The notes: generated by a model not told the origin, from the sequence alone. A DNA stretch of 64,000 nt from Candidatus Sericytochromatia bacterium (GCA_018780035.1 JADMKE010000036.1:1-64000), one strand, 5' to 3'; shown: positions 9,760 to 17,379, counted from the first letter of the stretch. A program made the numbers and translations.

Positions 9760-10795
9760 CTAACCACTCTACCACCAAAGTAACCAGCTTGCCAAAGAGG
9801 CGGCTGGAGGCAATAATCCCAACGTGGCCACCGGGCATATGCGCTGCGGTCACGTCTTCGCTGCCAACCTTGTCATTTAAAGGCAGACAGGCTTCGGGCG
9901 GCGCAATATGGTCGTTATCGGCGACAATATTTAAGACCGGACAGGTGACGTTTTTGAGCAAAGCGTGGTGTTTGCCAATCCAAAGTTCGTCTTTGAAGAG
10001 ACGGTTGTCTTGGTAGAGCCAGTGGATATAGTCCTGCCAGGTCCCACCCGGAAAGGGGATATTGTCGTTGACCCACTCTTCCAGGATAAAAAAGGAATCC
10101 AGCAGATCGTCATTGTCCTGTTTTTCCCAGGCATTCTGCCATTTGCGCACAGCCTGAGCCGGGCGCAGAGAGGTAAAGCCATTTTGGACCAGATCAGGCG
10201 GCACATTGCCAATGGCGTCGACCAATTGGTAGGGGTCGAGGTATTTTTGCTGCGTCCAGAGGCCCATAATCCCCGTTTGGGAAAAGTCCACGGGCGCTGT
10301 TAAGGCAATCAAACCAGCCACGTCTTGCGGGAAAATCGAGGTGTAGATATTGGAGATAATCCCCCCCAGGCAATAGCCAAAGAGTACGGGTTTGCGGCCA
10401 CCGGCATCACGGGTCACTTTGCGCACAATCCGGCGCATCGGACCAGTAAACAGATCGGCAAAAGTCATCCAGCGATCTTCTTCGGTGGCGGTGCCCCAAT
10501 CGACCAAGTAGACCTCATAACCCGCTTCACTGAGGGCCTTACACAGGCTGTTTTTTTCACTCAGATCGAGGATATAGTGGCGGTTGATCAGGGCGGGAAT
10601 CAGCAGCAGAGGCACCTTTTTGGAGGTCTCAGGGCTGTTGGTTTTCCAGAGTGTGAGTTTGTTCTCCTGGTAAATCGGGTGCATCGGCGTCACAGCTTGG
10701 CGTTCGTAGCTCAGGGCCTTGCGCACCAGCGGCGGATAATACTGCAAAAGGGGATTGTCTTCACTCAGCTTGGGCATTTCCAGACTTGTTAACAC
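9734..10795 (-). CDS. phaC: Poly(3-hydroxyalkanoate) synthase, class III/IV size (first copy)
   Basis: A 353-residue PHA synthase with the canonical lipase-like box GYCLGG (Cys142), Asp295 in DNDHIAP and His324 in GGHVGIIA. VYLVDWG and ALTAPVDF also match the family. The GTG at 10795 was chosen because an AAGGAGG ribosome binding site sits 9 nt upstream; an in-frame ATG at 10777 lacks one. The gene overlaps the upstream small subunit gene by 35 bp and the downstream phaC by 26 bp. Short synthases of this size normally need a partner subunit (PhaE or PhaR), and the 123-residue protein encoded just upstream is the obvious candidate. Confidence 0.92.
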   Translation of the reverse strand: MLTSLEMPKLSEDNPLLQYYPPLVRKALSYERQAVTPMHPIYQENKLTLWKTNSPETSKKVPLLLIPALINRHYILDLSEKNSLCKALSEAGYEVYLVDWGTATEEDRWMTFADLFTGPMRRIVRKVTRDAGGRKPVLFGYCLGGIISNIYTSIFPQDVAGLIALTAPVDFSQTGIMGLWTQQKYLDPYQLVDAIGNVPPDLVQNGFTSLRPAQAVRKWQNAWEKQDNDDLLDSFFILEEWVNDNIPFPGGTWQDYIHWLYQDNRLFKDELWIGKHHALLKNVTCPVLNIVADNDHIAPPEACLPLNDKVGSEDVTAAHMPGGHVGIIASSRLFGKLVTLVVEWLDGRPSLLA

Positions 10796-11132
10796 GTTTG
10801 GGTTCCTCCTTGGATTTGCTTGAGACCGTTGCTTTTAAATCAGCCAGCTCAGATTCCATGCTGTCGAGGCGCTCGTTGAGTTCGTCTCTTTCAAAACGCC
10901 ACTCACTCAGCAGGGTGTTGATCTGGTGCAGGGTGCGCTGTTGCATTTGCTGATTGGGCAATTGCCAGAGCGAAAGCAGGGTTTCCATCTGTTTGTTCCA
11001 CTGCTGGCGCAGGGCCAGATTGTTGCGCATGAGTTGCCCCATGCCATTGAGGTAAAAGGGATTGCTCCACAATTGGTCAAAATAGGTGCCAATCAGTTTG
11101 TCGATTTGGTTTTCCCGCGTCTCTTTTTTCAT
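10761..11132 (-). CDS. Probable PHA synthase accessory subunit (PhaR/PhaE-like)
   Basis: A 123-residue helical protein rich in Gln, Leu and charged residues. The middle (LRQQWNKQMETLLSLWQLPN) resembles the amphipathic helices of phasins and PhaE/PhaR subunits. The C-terminal half (about 75-105: RDELNERLDSMESELADLK) is a predicted coiled coil, followed by a Lys/Ser-rich tail. Position is the strongest argument: it lies between phaB and phaC, overlaps phaC by 35 bp, and class III/IV synthases need a small non-catalytic subunit. ATG 11132 has AAAGGA 9 nt upstream. It may equally be a second phasin. No catalytic motif is present or expected. Confidence 0.7.
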   Translation of the reverse strand: MKKETRENQIDKLIGTYFDQLWSNPFYLNGMGQLMRNNLALRQQWNKQMETLLSLWQLPNQQMQQRTLHQINTLLSEWRFERDELNERLDSMESELADLKATVSSKSKEEPKRVNKSGNAQAE

Positions 11133-11150
11133 ACTCTTTTATCCTTTGGT

Positions 11151-11900
11151 TTAAAAACCGGCGGTTAAACCACCGTCTACATAGAGAACCTGTCCAGTAA
11201 TATAACTGGCATCGTCGCTGGCCAAAAAGGTATAGGCCTTGGCAATTTCTTCCGGGGTCGCAAAGCGGCGCAGCGGAATTTGGGCCACCAGCTTGGCTTG
11301 AATCTCTTCGGGAATGGTGGTCACCATTTCGGTAGCCGTAAAGCCGGGAGCCACAGCATTGACACGGATGCCAAAGCGGGCAAATTCAAGGGCCCAGGTC
11401 TTGGTTAAACCAATCAGACCGCTTTTGCTGGCGGCGTAATTGGCCTGGCCAATATTGCCCAGGGCACTCACAGACGAGGCGCTCAAAATCACACCGGATT
11501 GCTGCTCTTTCATGATTGGAAAGACGGCCTGGGTGCAAATCATCGGGCCTTTGAGATTGACAGCAATCACCTGATCCCAGGCTTCTTCTGTCATCTTGGC
11601 AGTCAGGGAGTCGCGGGTGATGCCCGCATTGTTGATCAAGACATCGACGCGTCCCCAGACTTCGTGCATGGAATGCACGGCCTGTTCGACATCTGCCCGG
11701 TTGGTGATGTCCAAAACCCGGGGAATGGCAACTTCCCCCGCTTGGTTGAGTTCGGCAGCGAGGGCTTCCAGGGCCACCTGATCGCGATCGACCAGAAAAA
11801 CCTTGGCGCCTTGACTGACAAATATCCGGGCGCAGGTGGCGCCGATTCCCCGGGCTGCCCCGGTCAGAAAGATGGTCTTTTGACTGAGACGTTTTTCCAT
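11151..11900 (-). CDS. phaB: Acetoacetyl-CoA reductase / SDR family oxidoreductase
   Basis: A 249-residue short-chain dehydrogenase. It has the nucleotide-binding TGAARGIG, the NNAG motif, the catalytic Ser (SASSVSALG) with YAASK supplying Tyr and Lys, and a C-terminal GQVLYVDGG typical of FabG/PhaB enzymes. In this locus the expected reaction is NADPH-dependent reduction of acetoacetyl-CoA to 3-hydroxybutyryl-CoA, the monomer for PhaC. FabG activity on acyl-ACP cannot be excluded by sequence alone. The ATG lies one base after the stop of the phasin-like gene (TAGTATG). I saw no beta-ketothiolase gene in the window, so phaA must lie elsewhere. Confidence 0.88.
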   Translation of the reverse strand: MEKRLSQKTIFLTGAARGIGATCARIFVSQGAKVFLVDRDQVALEALAAELNQAGEVAIPRVLDITNRADVEQAVHSMHEVWGRVDVLINNAGITRDSLTAKMTEEAWDQVIAVNLKGPMICTQAVFPIMKEQQSGVILSASSVSALGNIGQANYAASKSGLIGLTKTWALEFARFGIRVNAVAPGFTATEMVTTIPEEIQAKLVAQIPLRRFATPEEIAKAYTFLASDDASYITGQVLYVDGGLTAGF

Positions 11901-11901
11901 A

Positions 11902-12219
11902 CTACTTCTTGGCTACCGCCATCATACGGTCAAACATTTCATAGCTGTTTTCGAGCATTTGCATCTGGCTGTCCCAGATTTTGTGTTCGCCGGGCAACAT
12001 GGCGCTCCAGACTTTGCCGACTTCTTGTACGTATTGGCGTTGAATGCGCTCCATGTTCTGGAAATATTCCAGAGAGGCCTCTTGCATTTGTTTGCCAGAT
12101 TTGAGCATCAGCTCGCTCATCTGGTTGGGGACTTCCATCATTTTCTGGAGCACTTCTTGGCTATCTTTGACAGCTGTGTTGACGGTTTCGGTGGCGCTTG
12201 CGGTTTGTTTCTTATCCAT
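11902..12219 (-). CDS. Phasin-like granule protein
   Basis: A 105-residue, almost entirely alpha-helical protein with repeated amphipathic segments (VLQKMMEVPNQMSELMLKSG, YFQNMERIQRQYVQEVGKVW) and no membrane segment or signal peptide. This is the make-up of small phasins, which coat PHA granules and control their size. It is the first gene of the operon, consistent with the high expression phasins need. A GAAAGGAAAA sequence precedes the ATG at 12219. The granule role is inferred from context and composition, since phasins diverge fast. Confidence 0.75.
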   Translation of the reverse strand: MDKKQTASATETVNTAVKDSQEVLQKMMEVPNQMSELMLKSGKQMQEASLEYFQNMERIQRQYVQEVGKVWSAMLPGEHKIWDSQMQMLENSYEMFDRMMAVAKK

Positions 12220-12348
12220 GGTTTGGATTTTCCTTTCGTTTGGGGAACGTCTGTTCCTCTTGTTGTAATTACTTTAACAAGCCCAACTTACAGCAAACTT
12301 ACACTTCAATTACAATCACACAAATTTTTAAATTATTTTTGCGGCCGC

Positions 12349-12540
12349 TTAAAATGCCCAGCCAAATTGGAGGCCGCCGCCCCCGAGGCTATCCAAATAA
12401 GGAGCCAGTTCGGGCTGAGGAGACTGGGGCGGGGATTCTTGGGGCATTGTTTCTTCGCGGGCAGGAGAATAATCCAGGGCCGCTTGTAAGTCTTGGTTAT
12501 AGCCTTGCACAAAAAAGATCGGACGTATCAGGCCAAAGAG
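12349..12540 (-). pseudogene. Truncated copy of the P13-like membrane protein tail
   Basis: The frame encodes LFGLIRPIFFVQGYNQDLQA, a short Pro/Gln-rich stretch and a Gly-rich terminus ending GGGGLQFGWAF. This matches the C-terminal quarter of the P13-like gene at 13433-14083. At DNA level 12424-12540 is 117 bp with a single mismatch to 13508-13624. Upstream the open frame runs on to about 12663, inside the end of vapC, but that part is not clearly related to the intact gene and has no signal peptide. It is best read as the 3' remnant of a second copy. Confidence 0.75.
12424..12540. repeat. Direct repeat A1 (117 bp, P13 tail)
   Basis: Near-identical to 13508-13624 in the same orientation, with one difference by eye (A versus G at the GCAGGRGAAT position). 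Weaker similarity continues leftward to about 12350. It marks one arm of the duplication in the island. Confidence 0.85.
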
Positions 12541-12646
12541 GTAAACGCCCAGCATGGAGATATTCAGCACATCACGACCCAAGATCAGTAATTCATCATG
12601 TGCATTTTCATCTGGGCTGAATCGAGAGCAAGTTACTGATCTTTCT

Positions 12647-13087
12647 TCAAATGGCAATGGCATCACTCAAGACTGTGACAGGTAAATCAGTCACTCGCTG
12701 GAAGGCCCTGTCATTTGTCAGAAAAAGGACACAACCTTCAACCAAACCCGTTGCGGCATGTAACGCGTCTGGTGTTTTGAGGCCAAGAGCGCGTAACCTT
12801 GCTGCCTGTTCCCAAGTGACCAAAGCCGCAGGCTTCAAAGTGACCTCCCGAGAAGTTAAAAAAGCGCGAAAGAGCTGTTCAAGAGCCTGGTTTCCATCTC
12901 TCAAGGGTTTGGTCAAAGTCTCCAGCAAGGTCAGTTCACTGGTAATAATAGAGAGTTGACCGCTACCTGCGGCAGACCAAAGTGGGTTGAGGAAGCTGGC
13001 ATAGGGTTCAATTTTTTCCACAGCATAAATGACGGTGTTCGCATCGACATACACCTCACCCGCCGATGGCAGGCTCAGTCGCCCCAT
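12647..13087 (-). CDS. vapC: PIN-domain ribonuclease toxin (VapC family)
   Basis: A 146-residue PIN-domain protein. The acidic active site is complete: Asp in VYVDANTVIY, Glu in TSELTLLET, Asp in LKTPDALHAAT and Asp in LFLTNDRAF. VapC toxins are Mg2+-dependent RNases that cleave tRNA or rRNA and are held inactive by VapB. The ATG at 13087 lies 13 bp inside the antitoxin gene, the usual coupled arrangement. The first ten residues (MGRLSLPSAG) precede the PIN core. A truncated trace of the same start survives in the second copy near 15370. Confidence 0.88.
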   Translation of the reverse strand: MGRLSLPSAGEVYVDANTVIYAVEKIEPYASFLNPLWSAAGSGQLSIITSELTLLETLTKPLRDGNQALEQLFRAFLTSREVTLKPAALVTWEQAARLRALGLKTPDALHAATGLVEGCVLFLTNDRAFQRVTDLPVTVLSDAIAI

Positions 13088-13353
13088 GTCTCTCGCTCGG
13101 CTCGGATGTACGCATCGACTTCAGCTACCGACAGGAAGGCAAGATGGCCGGGCGCATGGTTGAGCACATCCAAGAGCGAAGGCCGATGATGTTCTGCTGA
13201 TTCGGCCAAGTTCTGCCGGGCCCGTTTCAGATGCAGATATTCAACGAAGTCGGCAACTTCGATCTGCATTTCTGGTGGCAGGGAATCGATGCGCTCGTTT
13301 AACCCCATAACCGGCTCCTTATTGTAAAGATCTGATTGTTTCATTTTAGCTTA
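13068..13353. repeat. Direct repeat B1 (vapB and leader)
   Basis: This block holds vapB, its leader and the first codons of vapC. It is repeated in the same orientation at 15361-15614. The second copy lacks about 35 bp in the middle and gains a few bases, with scattered substitutions elsewhere. The repeat ends at the shared sequence TTTTAGCTTA on the right. Confidence 0.88.
13075..13308 (-). CDS. vapB: VapB-type antitoxin (DUF2281-like)
   Basis: A 77-residue protein beginning MGLNERIDSLPPEMQIEVAD, the DUF2281/VapB-like signature seen in antitoxins paired with PIN toxins, followed by a charged helix and a C-terminal half that should wrap VapC. The ATG at 13308 was chosen because an AAGGAG site lies 7 nt upstream. 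A longer frame from 13344 has no ribosome binding site and adds a 12-residue stretch absent from such antitoxins. The gene overlaps vapC by 13 bp. It probably represses its own promoter together with VapC. Confidence 0.85.
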   Translation of the reverse strand: MGLNERIDSLPPEMQIEVADFVEYLHLKRARQNLAESAEHHRPSLLDVLNHAPGHLAFLSVAEVDAYIRAERETWGD

Positions 13354-13432
13354 AAATAGGGTTTGAGGGTGTTTTCCAGAAATGGATGTACACGCCGACA
13401 GGCATTTGCATTGGGGTCTATTTTTAGCGATT

Positions 13433-14083
13433 TCAAAACACCCACCCCCATAGAAAGCCCCCGCCCCCTTGGCTATCGAGATAGGGAGCCGGTTCGGGAG
13501 CGGGAGCCTGGGGCGGGGATTCTTGGGGCATTGTTTCTTCGCGGGCAGGGGAATAATCCAGGGCCGCTTGTAAGTCTTGGTTATAGCCTTGCACAAAAAA
13601 GATCGGACGTATCAGGCCAAAGAGACGCATACCGATCAAAGCCACAAGAGCCCCCCAAAAGACCGGATTTTGGGATATGACCGCACTCTCTATTTCCGCA
13701 CCGGATGTCAATCGAAGAGGGAAAGCTAATACGCTTATGATACTTAGAAGAGAGATTTCGCTCAAGAAGCCGATGTACCCGCCAGTTGCATCCCCAACAA
13801 TAAAAGAACCTACTCCAAAGCCCACCAGATAAGCATTCAGAATCATTGGAAGACCGGGTTGTTTTTGTCTCTGAAAAAAGATCCTTTCGCGCTCGGTGAT
13901 CGTGAGGCCCTGTGAAAGGACCGCAATTTCTTGCTGGTGGTCTTGTAGCCCTGCGTCAATCAGCTCAATCACCGCTTGGGCCTGAGCAGAGGGTTGGGGT
14001 TCAGCGGCCCAAACACCCGTTGGTCCCGTCAAAGCCAGCAAAAGCACCAAACAAAGCGAGAGCAGGCTTTTGAGCTTAGTCAT
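13433..14083 (-). CDS. P13-like small membrane protein with signal peptide
   Basis: A 216-residue protein starting at ATG 14083 with a clear signal peptide (MTKLKSLLSLCLVLLLALTG, cleavage near VWA-AEP). A helical segment rich in Gln and Glu follows, then hydrophobic stretches with the motif YLVGFGVGSFIVGDATGG. That resembles the glycine-rich motif of the spirochaete P13 porin-like family and related small membrane proteins. The C-terminus is Pro/Gly-rich and ends in Phe. The start overlaps the stop of the upstream Imm11-like gene by 8 bp, so it belongs to that operon. Envelope location is well supported; pore function is only a suggestion. A near-identical copy of its tail lies at 12349-12540. 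Confidence 0.6.
   Translation of the reverse strand: MTKLKSLLSLCLVLLLALTGPTGVWAAEPQPSAQAQAVIELIDAGLQDHQQEIAVLSQGLTITERERIFFQRQKQPGLPMILNAYLVGFGVGSFIVGDATGGYIGFLSEISLLSIISVLAFPLRLTSGAEIESAVISQNPVFWGALVALIGMRLFGLIRPIFFVQGYNQDLQAALDYSPAREETMPQESPPQAPAPEPAPYLDSQGGGGFLWGWVF
13508..13624. repeat. Direct repeat A2 (117 bp, P13 tail)
   Basis: Partner of the block at 12424-12540 in the same orientation, lying inside the intact P13-like gene. The 1,084-bp offset between the two copies is one of the two distances that define the duplication. Confidence 0.85.
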
Positions 14084-14588
14084 AATCCAACCCCACCACG
14101 TGCTGGCCATCCCATTTGAGCATGCAGTACAGGCCCGTAAAATGGTGCTGTTTGATACGCAAGACAAACGGCTCTGTGACATAGAGGTTTTCGGGCGCTG
14201 TGCGGTTTTTGAGAAAAAAGTGAATGCTCTCCAGCCGGGTGGCTTCGACCTCGGCATAATTGGGATAATCGCTGCAATTGGGCAATGAAGCGGGAACGAG
14301 ATTGTACCCCACCAATTGGCCTGTATCGCGGGTGTACAGGCTGATGATTTGGTTGTGTTCTACTGAGAGCAAATCCCGGAAAGCAACCATAAAAGGCAAA
14401 TTGGCAAAATATTCCCCCTGCGTTTTGGGGCTGCCCTCACTTTGCAGATAATGGCCTCGGGAAAAAGGGATATAGCTACTGGAGGCGTGGGCCAGGTCGG
14501 GGGGCGGCTCGACAAAAGGGCCCGTGACAAAGGTGTTGTAATAGATGCCTTTGGCATTGTTTTTGTAGGTGAGTGAATACAACTTCAT
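14076..14588 (-). CDS. Imm11-like immunity protein (second of pair)
   Basis: A 170-residue soluble protein beginning MKLYSLTYKNNAKG. Its C-terminus (VTEPFVLRIKQHHFTGLYC then KWDG) has the pattern of the Imm11/DUF1629 family, in which a V-S/T-x-x-F helix is followed by a strand ending near an F/L-x-x-x-W/Y. The preceding gene shares the MKL(Y/F)(S/T)L start and an equivalent end, so the two look like diverged paralogues. The ATG overlaps the upstream stop (ATGA). Imm11 proteins are immunity partners of polymorphic toxins. Family assignment by eye is tentative. Confidence 0.55.
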   Translation of the reverse strand: MKLYSLTYKNNAKGIYYNTFVTGPFVEPPPDLAHASSSYIPFSRGHYLQSEGSPKTQGEYFANLPFMVAFRDLLSVEHNQIISLYTRDTGQLVGYNLVPASLPNCSDYPNYAEVEATRLESIHFFLKNRTAPENLYVTEPFVLRIKQHHFTGLYCMLKWDGQHVVGLDYD

Positions 14589-15079
14589 GGGGTGGCCTCA
14601 GAGTCATACTTGAGTTCAAAGCACATGCCTTTGAGTTTGTGTTTGTCGCAGATGTCTTTGAATTCTTGGGTGACAACTGCTCGATAAGCATCACTTGCTT
14701 CTCGAAAAAAAGAAACATTCTTTGGTGTTTCTTTAGAAATTTGTTTCCAATTCAATGAATTTGTAAACATTAGAATTTTGGGTTGAACTATATAAAAAAG
14801 ACGATTTTCAAAAGTTAATTCAACAATTTCTTCTGCTTGAGGGATTAACAATTCTTGTAGATAACCAAAGGCTTTTTGGCTAAATGTAGGAGTAGAGTTA
14901 TACATACTTATTCTATTTAATCTATTAGCTCGAAGTAAATAACAGTAGTCTCCAATTGCAAGTGATTTTGTGCGTGTTTCAGAAATATGGACAAAGTCCA
15001 GATAATAAGGTGCTTTATCATTAAGAATCTGGGCATAATAAAACTTTTCATTGTTTCCATGAAGTGTAAAAAGTTTCAT
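14585..15079 (-). CDS. Imm11-like immunity protein (first of pair)
   Basis: A 164-residue protein from ATG 15079 (MKLFTLHGNNEKFYYAQ). This start was preferred over two upstream in-frame ATGs because it matches the start of the paralogue downstream and lies one base after the stop of the preceding fragment (TAGAATG). The end (VTQEFKDICDKHKLKGMCFE, then LKYDS) fits the Imm11/DUF1629 pattern. It is more AT-rich than its neighbours, in line with horizontal acquisition. A cytoplasmic immunity role is inferred from family resemblance and from the toxin-like tail encoded immediately upstream. Confidence 0.6.
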   Translation of the reverse strand: MKLFTLHGNNEKFYYAQILNDKAPYYLDFVHISETRTKSLAIGDYCYLLRANRLNRISMYNSTPTFSQKAFGYLQELLIPQAEEIVELTFENRLFYIVQPKILMFTNSLNWKQISKETPKNVSFFREASDAYRAVVTQEFKDICDKHKLKGMCFELKYDSEATP

Positions 15080-15080
15080 T

Positions 15081-15360
15081 CTACCAACCCATTTGCTGAT
15101 TAATTTCATTGCACAATTCACTCAAGCGCAGTTCAGATTGTGTTACATATTTAGGTTTGAGAGCTTGCAAATCTGGCTTCATAGATACGCCAATCACGCC
15201 TTGGGTCGCTTTAGCGTGAATTCCCGGAGCATTAGAAGACGGCACACCCAACGTCCCTTTATGGTTGCTGGTATTGTAGAGTATCTTTGTCACGTTCACC
15301 CTCCCATCTGAGATAAAGATGGGCAAAACAATGTCTGAAAGCGTTTGCCCAACACCCGCA
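15081..15360 (-). pseudogene. Orphan C-terminal fragment, possibly a polymorphic toxin tail
   Basis: An open frame of about 90 residues (including NVTKILYNTSNHKGTLGVPS and SELRLSELCNEINQQMGW) ends one base before the Imm11-like gene. It is fused in frame to the decayed vapB/vapC start, so it has no start of its own. I do not recognise the domain. Its place, directly upstream of two Imm11-like genes and coupled to them, is what is expected of the C-terminal tip of a polymorphic toxin left after recombination removed the rest. That reading is inference; it could be a short unrelated gene whose start was lost. Confidence 0.4.
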
Positions 15361-15614
15361 GGCAGCCTCAGTCGCCCCATGTCTCTCGCTCGGCTCGGAT
15401 GTAAGCATCGACTTCTGTAGCCGACAGGAAGGCGAGATGTCCGGGCGCGTGATTGATTGAGCACATCCAAGTTCTGCCGGGCCCGTTTCAGATGCAGATA
15501 TTCAACGAAGTTGGCAACTTCGATCTGCATTTCTGGTGGCAGGGAATCGATGCGCTCGTTTAACCCCATAACCGGCTCCTGATTGTAAAGATCTGATTGT
15601 TTCATTTTAGCTTA
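15361..15614. repeat. Direct repeat B2 (decayed vapB copy)
   Basis: Second copy of the block at 13068-13353 in the same orientation. It retains the leader with its ribosome binding site and the first half of vapB, but about 35 bp of the middle is missing. Similarity stops just inside the vapC start on the left and at TTTTAGCTTA on the right. Confidence 0.88.
15369..15569 (-). pseudogene. Decayed vapB antitoxin gene with vapC start
   Basis: From ATG 15569 (MGLNERIDSLPPEMQIEVAN) the sequence matches the intact VapB for about 34 residues. A deletion of roughly 35 bp and a small insertion then shift the frame into the frame of the following toxin. The first six or so codons of VapC survive (MGRLRLP) before similarity ends near 15361. 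The toxin core is absent, so this antitoxin remnant has no partner here. It could still make a short product able to bind DNA or VapC, which would have to be shown. Confidence 0.8.
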
Positions 15615-15738
15615 TTTGACAGTCTTGCAAGACGCTCCCTTTCGACCCCAGCTTGAGCCATCGACAATTTTCCCAGCAGCTATTTTCTGTGATAGTATGC
15701 ACACAATTCACCCTTCTGCCGAGGAGCGTATTTTGAGT

Positions 15739-17379
15739 ATGGATCACGTTAAATCTGCCCACCAATCCCATGACCTCTTTGCAGGCATTGCCCGCTGGCA
15801 AGACCAACCCCGCTTTTTATTGCCCGAAGGCGAGGGCTATCGCCCAATCTCGTGGAATCAGTATGGCCGCGATGTGAAAGCGCTGGGCGGTTTTTTGGTG
15901 CCCCAGCTCGAAACCCAAGAAAAAGTTGCGGTGCTGGGCAATACGAGTTATGCCTGGATTGTGGCTTACAGCGCGATTCAAAGCATACGCGGGATTGTCG
16001 TGCCAATTTATCCCGCCAGCAAAGGCGACTTAATTGAATATTTTCTCGATCACTCCGAATCGCGCCTGCTCTTTTGTGATGCGGCCTTTTTAAAGACCCT
16101 CTCCCAGATCCAATTGGGCAAAATCGAAAAAGTGATTCTGCTTGAAGGCGAAGCCGGTGAACACACGCTCTCAGTGCCGGTGGTGCCGTTTGCCCAGGCC
16201 CTCGAACAGGGCCTGAGTGAAGCCGAGGCCTTTGAAAGCCGCTTGGCCGGAGTCCAAGGCGCAGATATGGCCACGATTATTTATACCTCTGGCACCACGG
16301 GCCTGCCCAAAGGCGTGATGCTCAGCCACAGCAATCTCGAAGCCAGTTCCCACGACTGGATCAGCCTCAATGGGCCGCATATTCCTGAAAATGCCGTGGA
16401 TATTCACTGGCTGCCGCTCTCCCATGCCTTTGGCATTGGCGCAATTATGTTGGGCAATTGCCTCGGCTGGCAGAGTGTCTTTGCCAGCCCCAAAGACGTG
16501 CTGGAAAAATTTGCCAGCGTGCAACCGCATACCTTTTTGTCGGTGCCCGCCTATTGGGAAAAACTCTATTTGCAGATCCAGCAAGCCGGGGGCGACAAAG
16601 CCGCTTACGAAAAGGTCACAGGGGGCCGTCTACGCTTTGGCCTGTCTGGTGGCGCGGGGCTCAAAAAAGAGATCAAAGAGGGCTTTCACCAATTGGGCCT
16701 GCTGGTGATCGAGGGTTATGGCCTGACCGAGTGTTCACCCACCCTGACCATGAACCGCCACGATCATTTTAATTTTGACTCGGTCGGTGTGGCTTATCCC
16801 AGTGTCGAACTCAAATTGGCCGAAGACGGTGAAATCCTGGCCAAAGGCCCCAATGTCTTTAAAGGCTATTACAAAGACCCCGATGCCACTGCGGGTGCCT
16901 TTGATGAAGAAGGCTGGTTCAAAACCGGCGACGTGGGCCAATGGCTCGAAGGTGGTTTTCTCAAAATTATTGACCGCAAAAAAGAAATCCTGGTGACCAG
17001 TGGAGGCAAAAATGTGCCGCCCCAGAATATTGAGCGCAAATTCCAGGACAATCCGTATATCCAGCATCTGATCGTCTACGGCGACGGCAAAAAATTCCTC
17101 TCAGCCCTGGTGACCTTGGAAGAGAGCGCGTTGCGCAAAGCCCTCAACGACAGCGACAGCCCCTGGGAAAGCCTCTGCCAATCCGAAGCGGCGTATGCCT
17201 TGGCCATGGAACAGGTCAACGCCGTGAATCAAGAGCTGGCCTCGTTTGAAACCATCAAAAAAATCTGGATCTGTCCCAAACCTTTAACGGTGGAAGACAA
17301 CCTGCTCACCGCTTCGTTTAAAGCCCGGCGCAAAGCGATCTACGAACGCTATGGTGCCGAACTGGAAAACCTGTATTAG
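15739..17379 (+). CDS. Long-chain acyl-CoA synthetase (AMP-binding)
   Basis: A 546-residue adenylate-forming enzyme. Motifs: YTSGTTGLPKGVMLSH (ATP/AMP phosphate loop), EGYGLTECSPT, KTGDVGQWLEGGFLKIIDRK (A8 hinge region) and TSGGKNVPPQNIE, as in FadD15-type long-chain acyl-CoA ligases. It should activate a fatty acid to acyl-AMP and then acyl-CoA at the inner face of the membrane. ATG 15739 was chosen with GAGGAG about 12 nt upstream; TTG 15733 and ATG 15697 are possible alternatives. The next gene, a STAND/SARP regulator, starts 2 nt after the stop, so the two are co-expressed. Confidence 0.9.
   Translation: MDHVKSAHQSHDLFAGIARWQDQPRFLLPEGEGYRPISWNQYGRDVKALGGFLVPQLETQEKVAVLGNTSYAWIVAYSAIQSIRGIVVPIYPASKGDLIEYFLDHSESRLLFCDAAFLKTLSQIQLGKIEKVILLEGEAGEHTLSVPVVPFAQALEQGLSEAEAFESRLAGVQGADMATIIYTSGTTGLPKGVMLSHSNLEASSHDWISLNGPHIPENAVDIHWLPLSHAFGIGAIMLGNCLGWQSVFASPKDVLEKFASVQPHTFLSVPAYWEKLYLQIQQAGGDKAAYEKVTGGRLRFGLSGGAGLKKEIKEGFHQLGLLVIEGYGLTECSPTLTMNRHDHFNFDSVGVAYPSVELKLAEDGEILAKGPNVFKGYYKDPDATAGAFDEEGWFKTGDVGQWLEGGFLKIIDRKKEILVTSGGKNVPPQNIERKFQDNPYIQHLIVYGDGKKFLSALVTLEESALRKALNDSDSPWESLCQSEAAYALAMEQVNAVNQELASFETIKKIWICPKPLTVEDNLLTASFKARRKAIYERYGAELENLY

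Noticed and set aside
9190-9783. A 197-codon plus-strand frame across the phaC overlap
   Set aside because: Antisense to two well-supported synthase genes and without any recognisable motif.
13309-13344. Upstream ATG at 13344 as the vapB start (MKQSDLY...)
   Set aside because: No ribosome binding site there, while the ATG at 13308 has AAGGAG 7 nt upstream and matches antitoxin starts. The same holds for the second copy at 15605 versus 15569.
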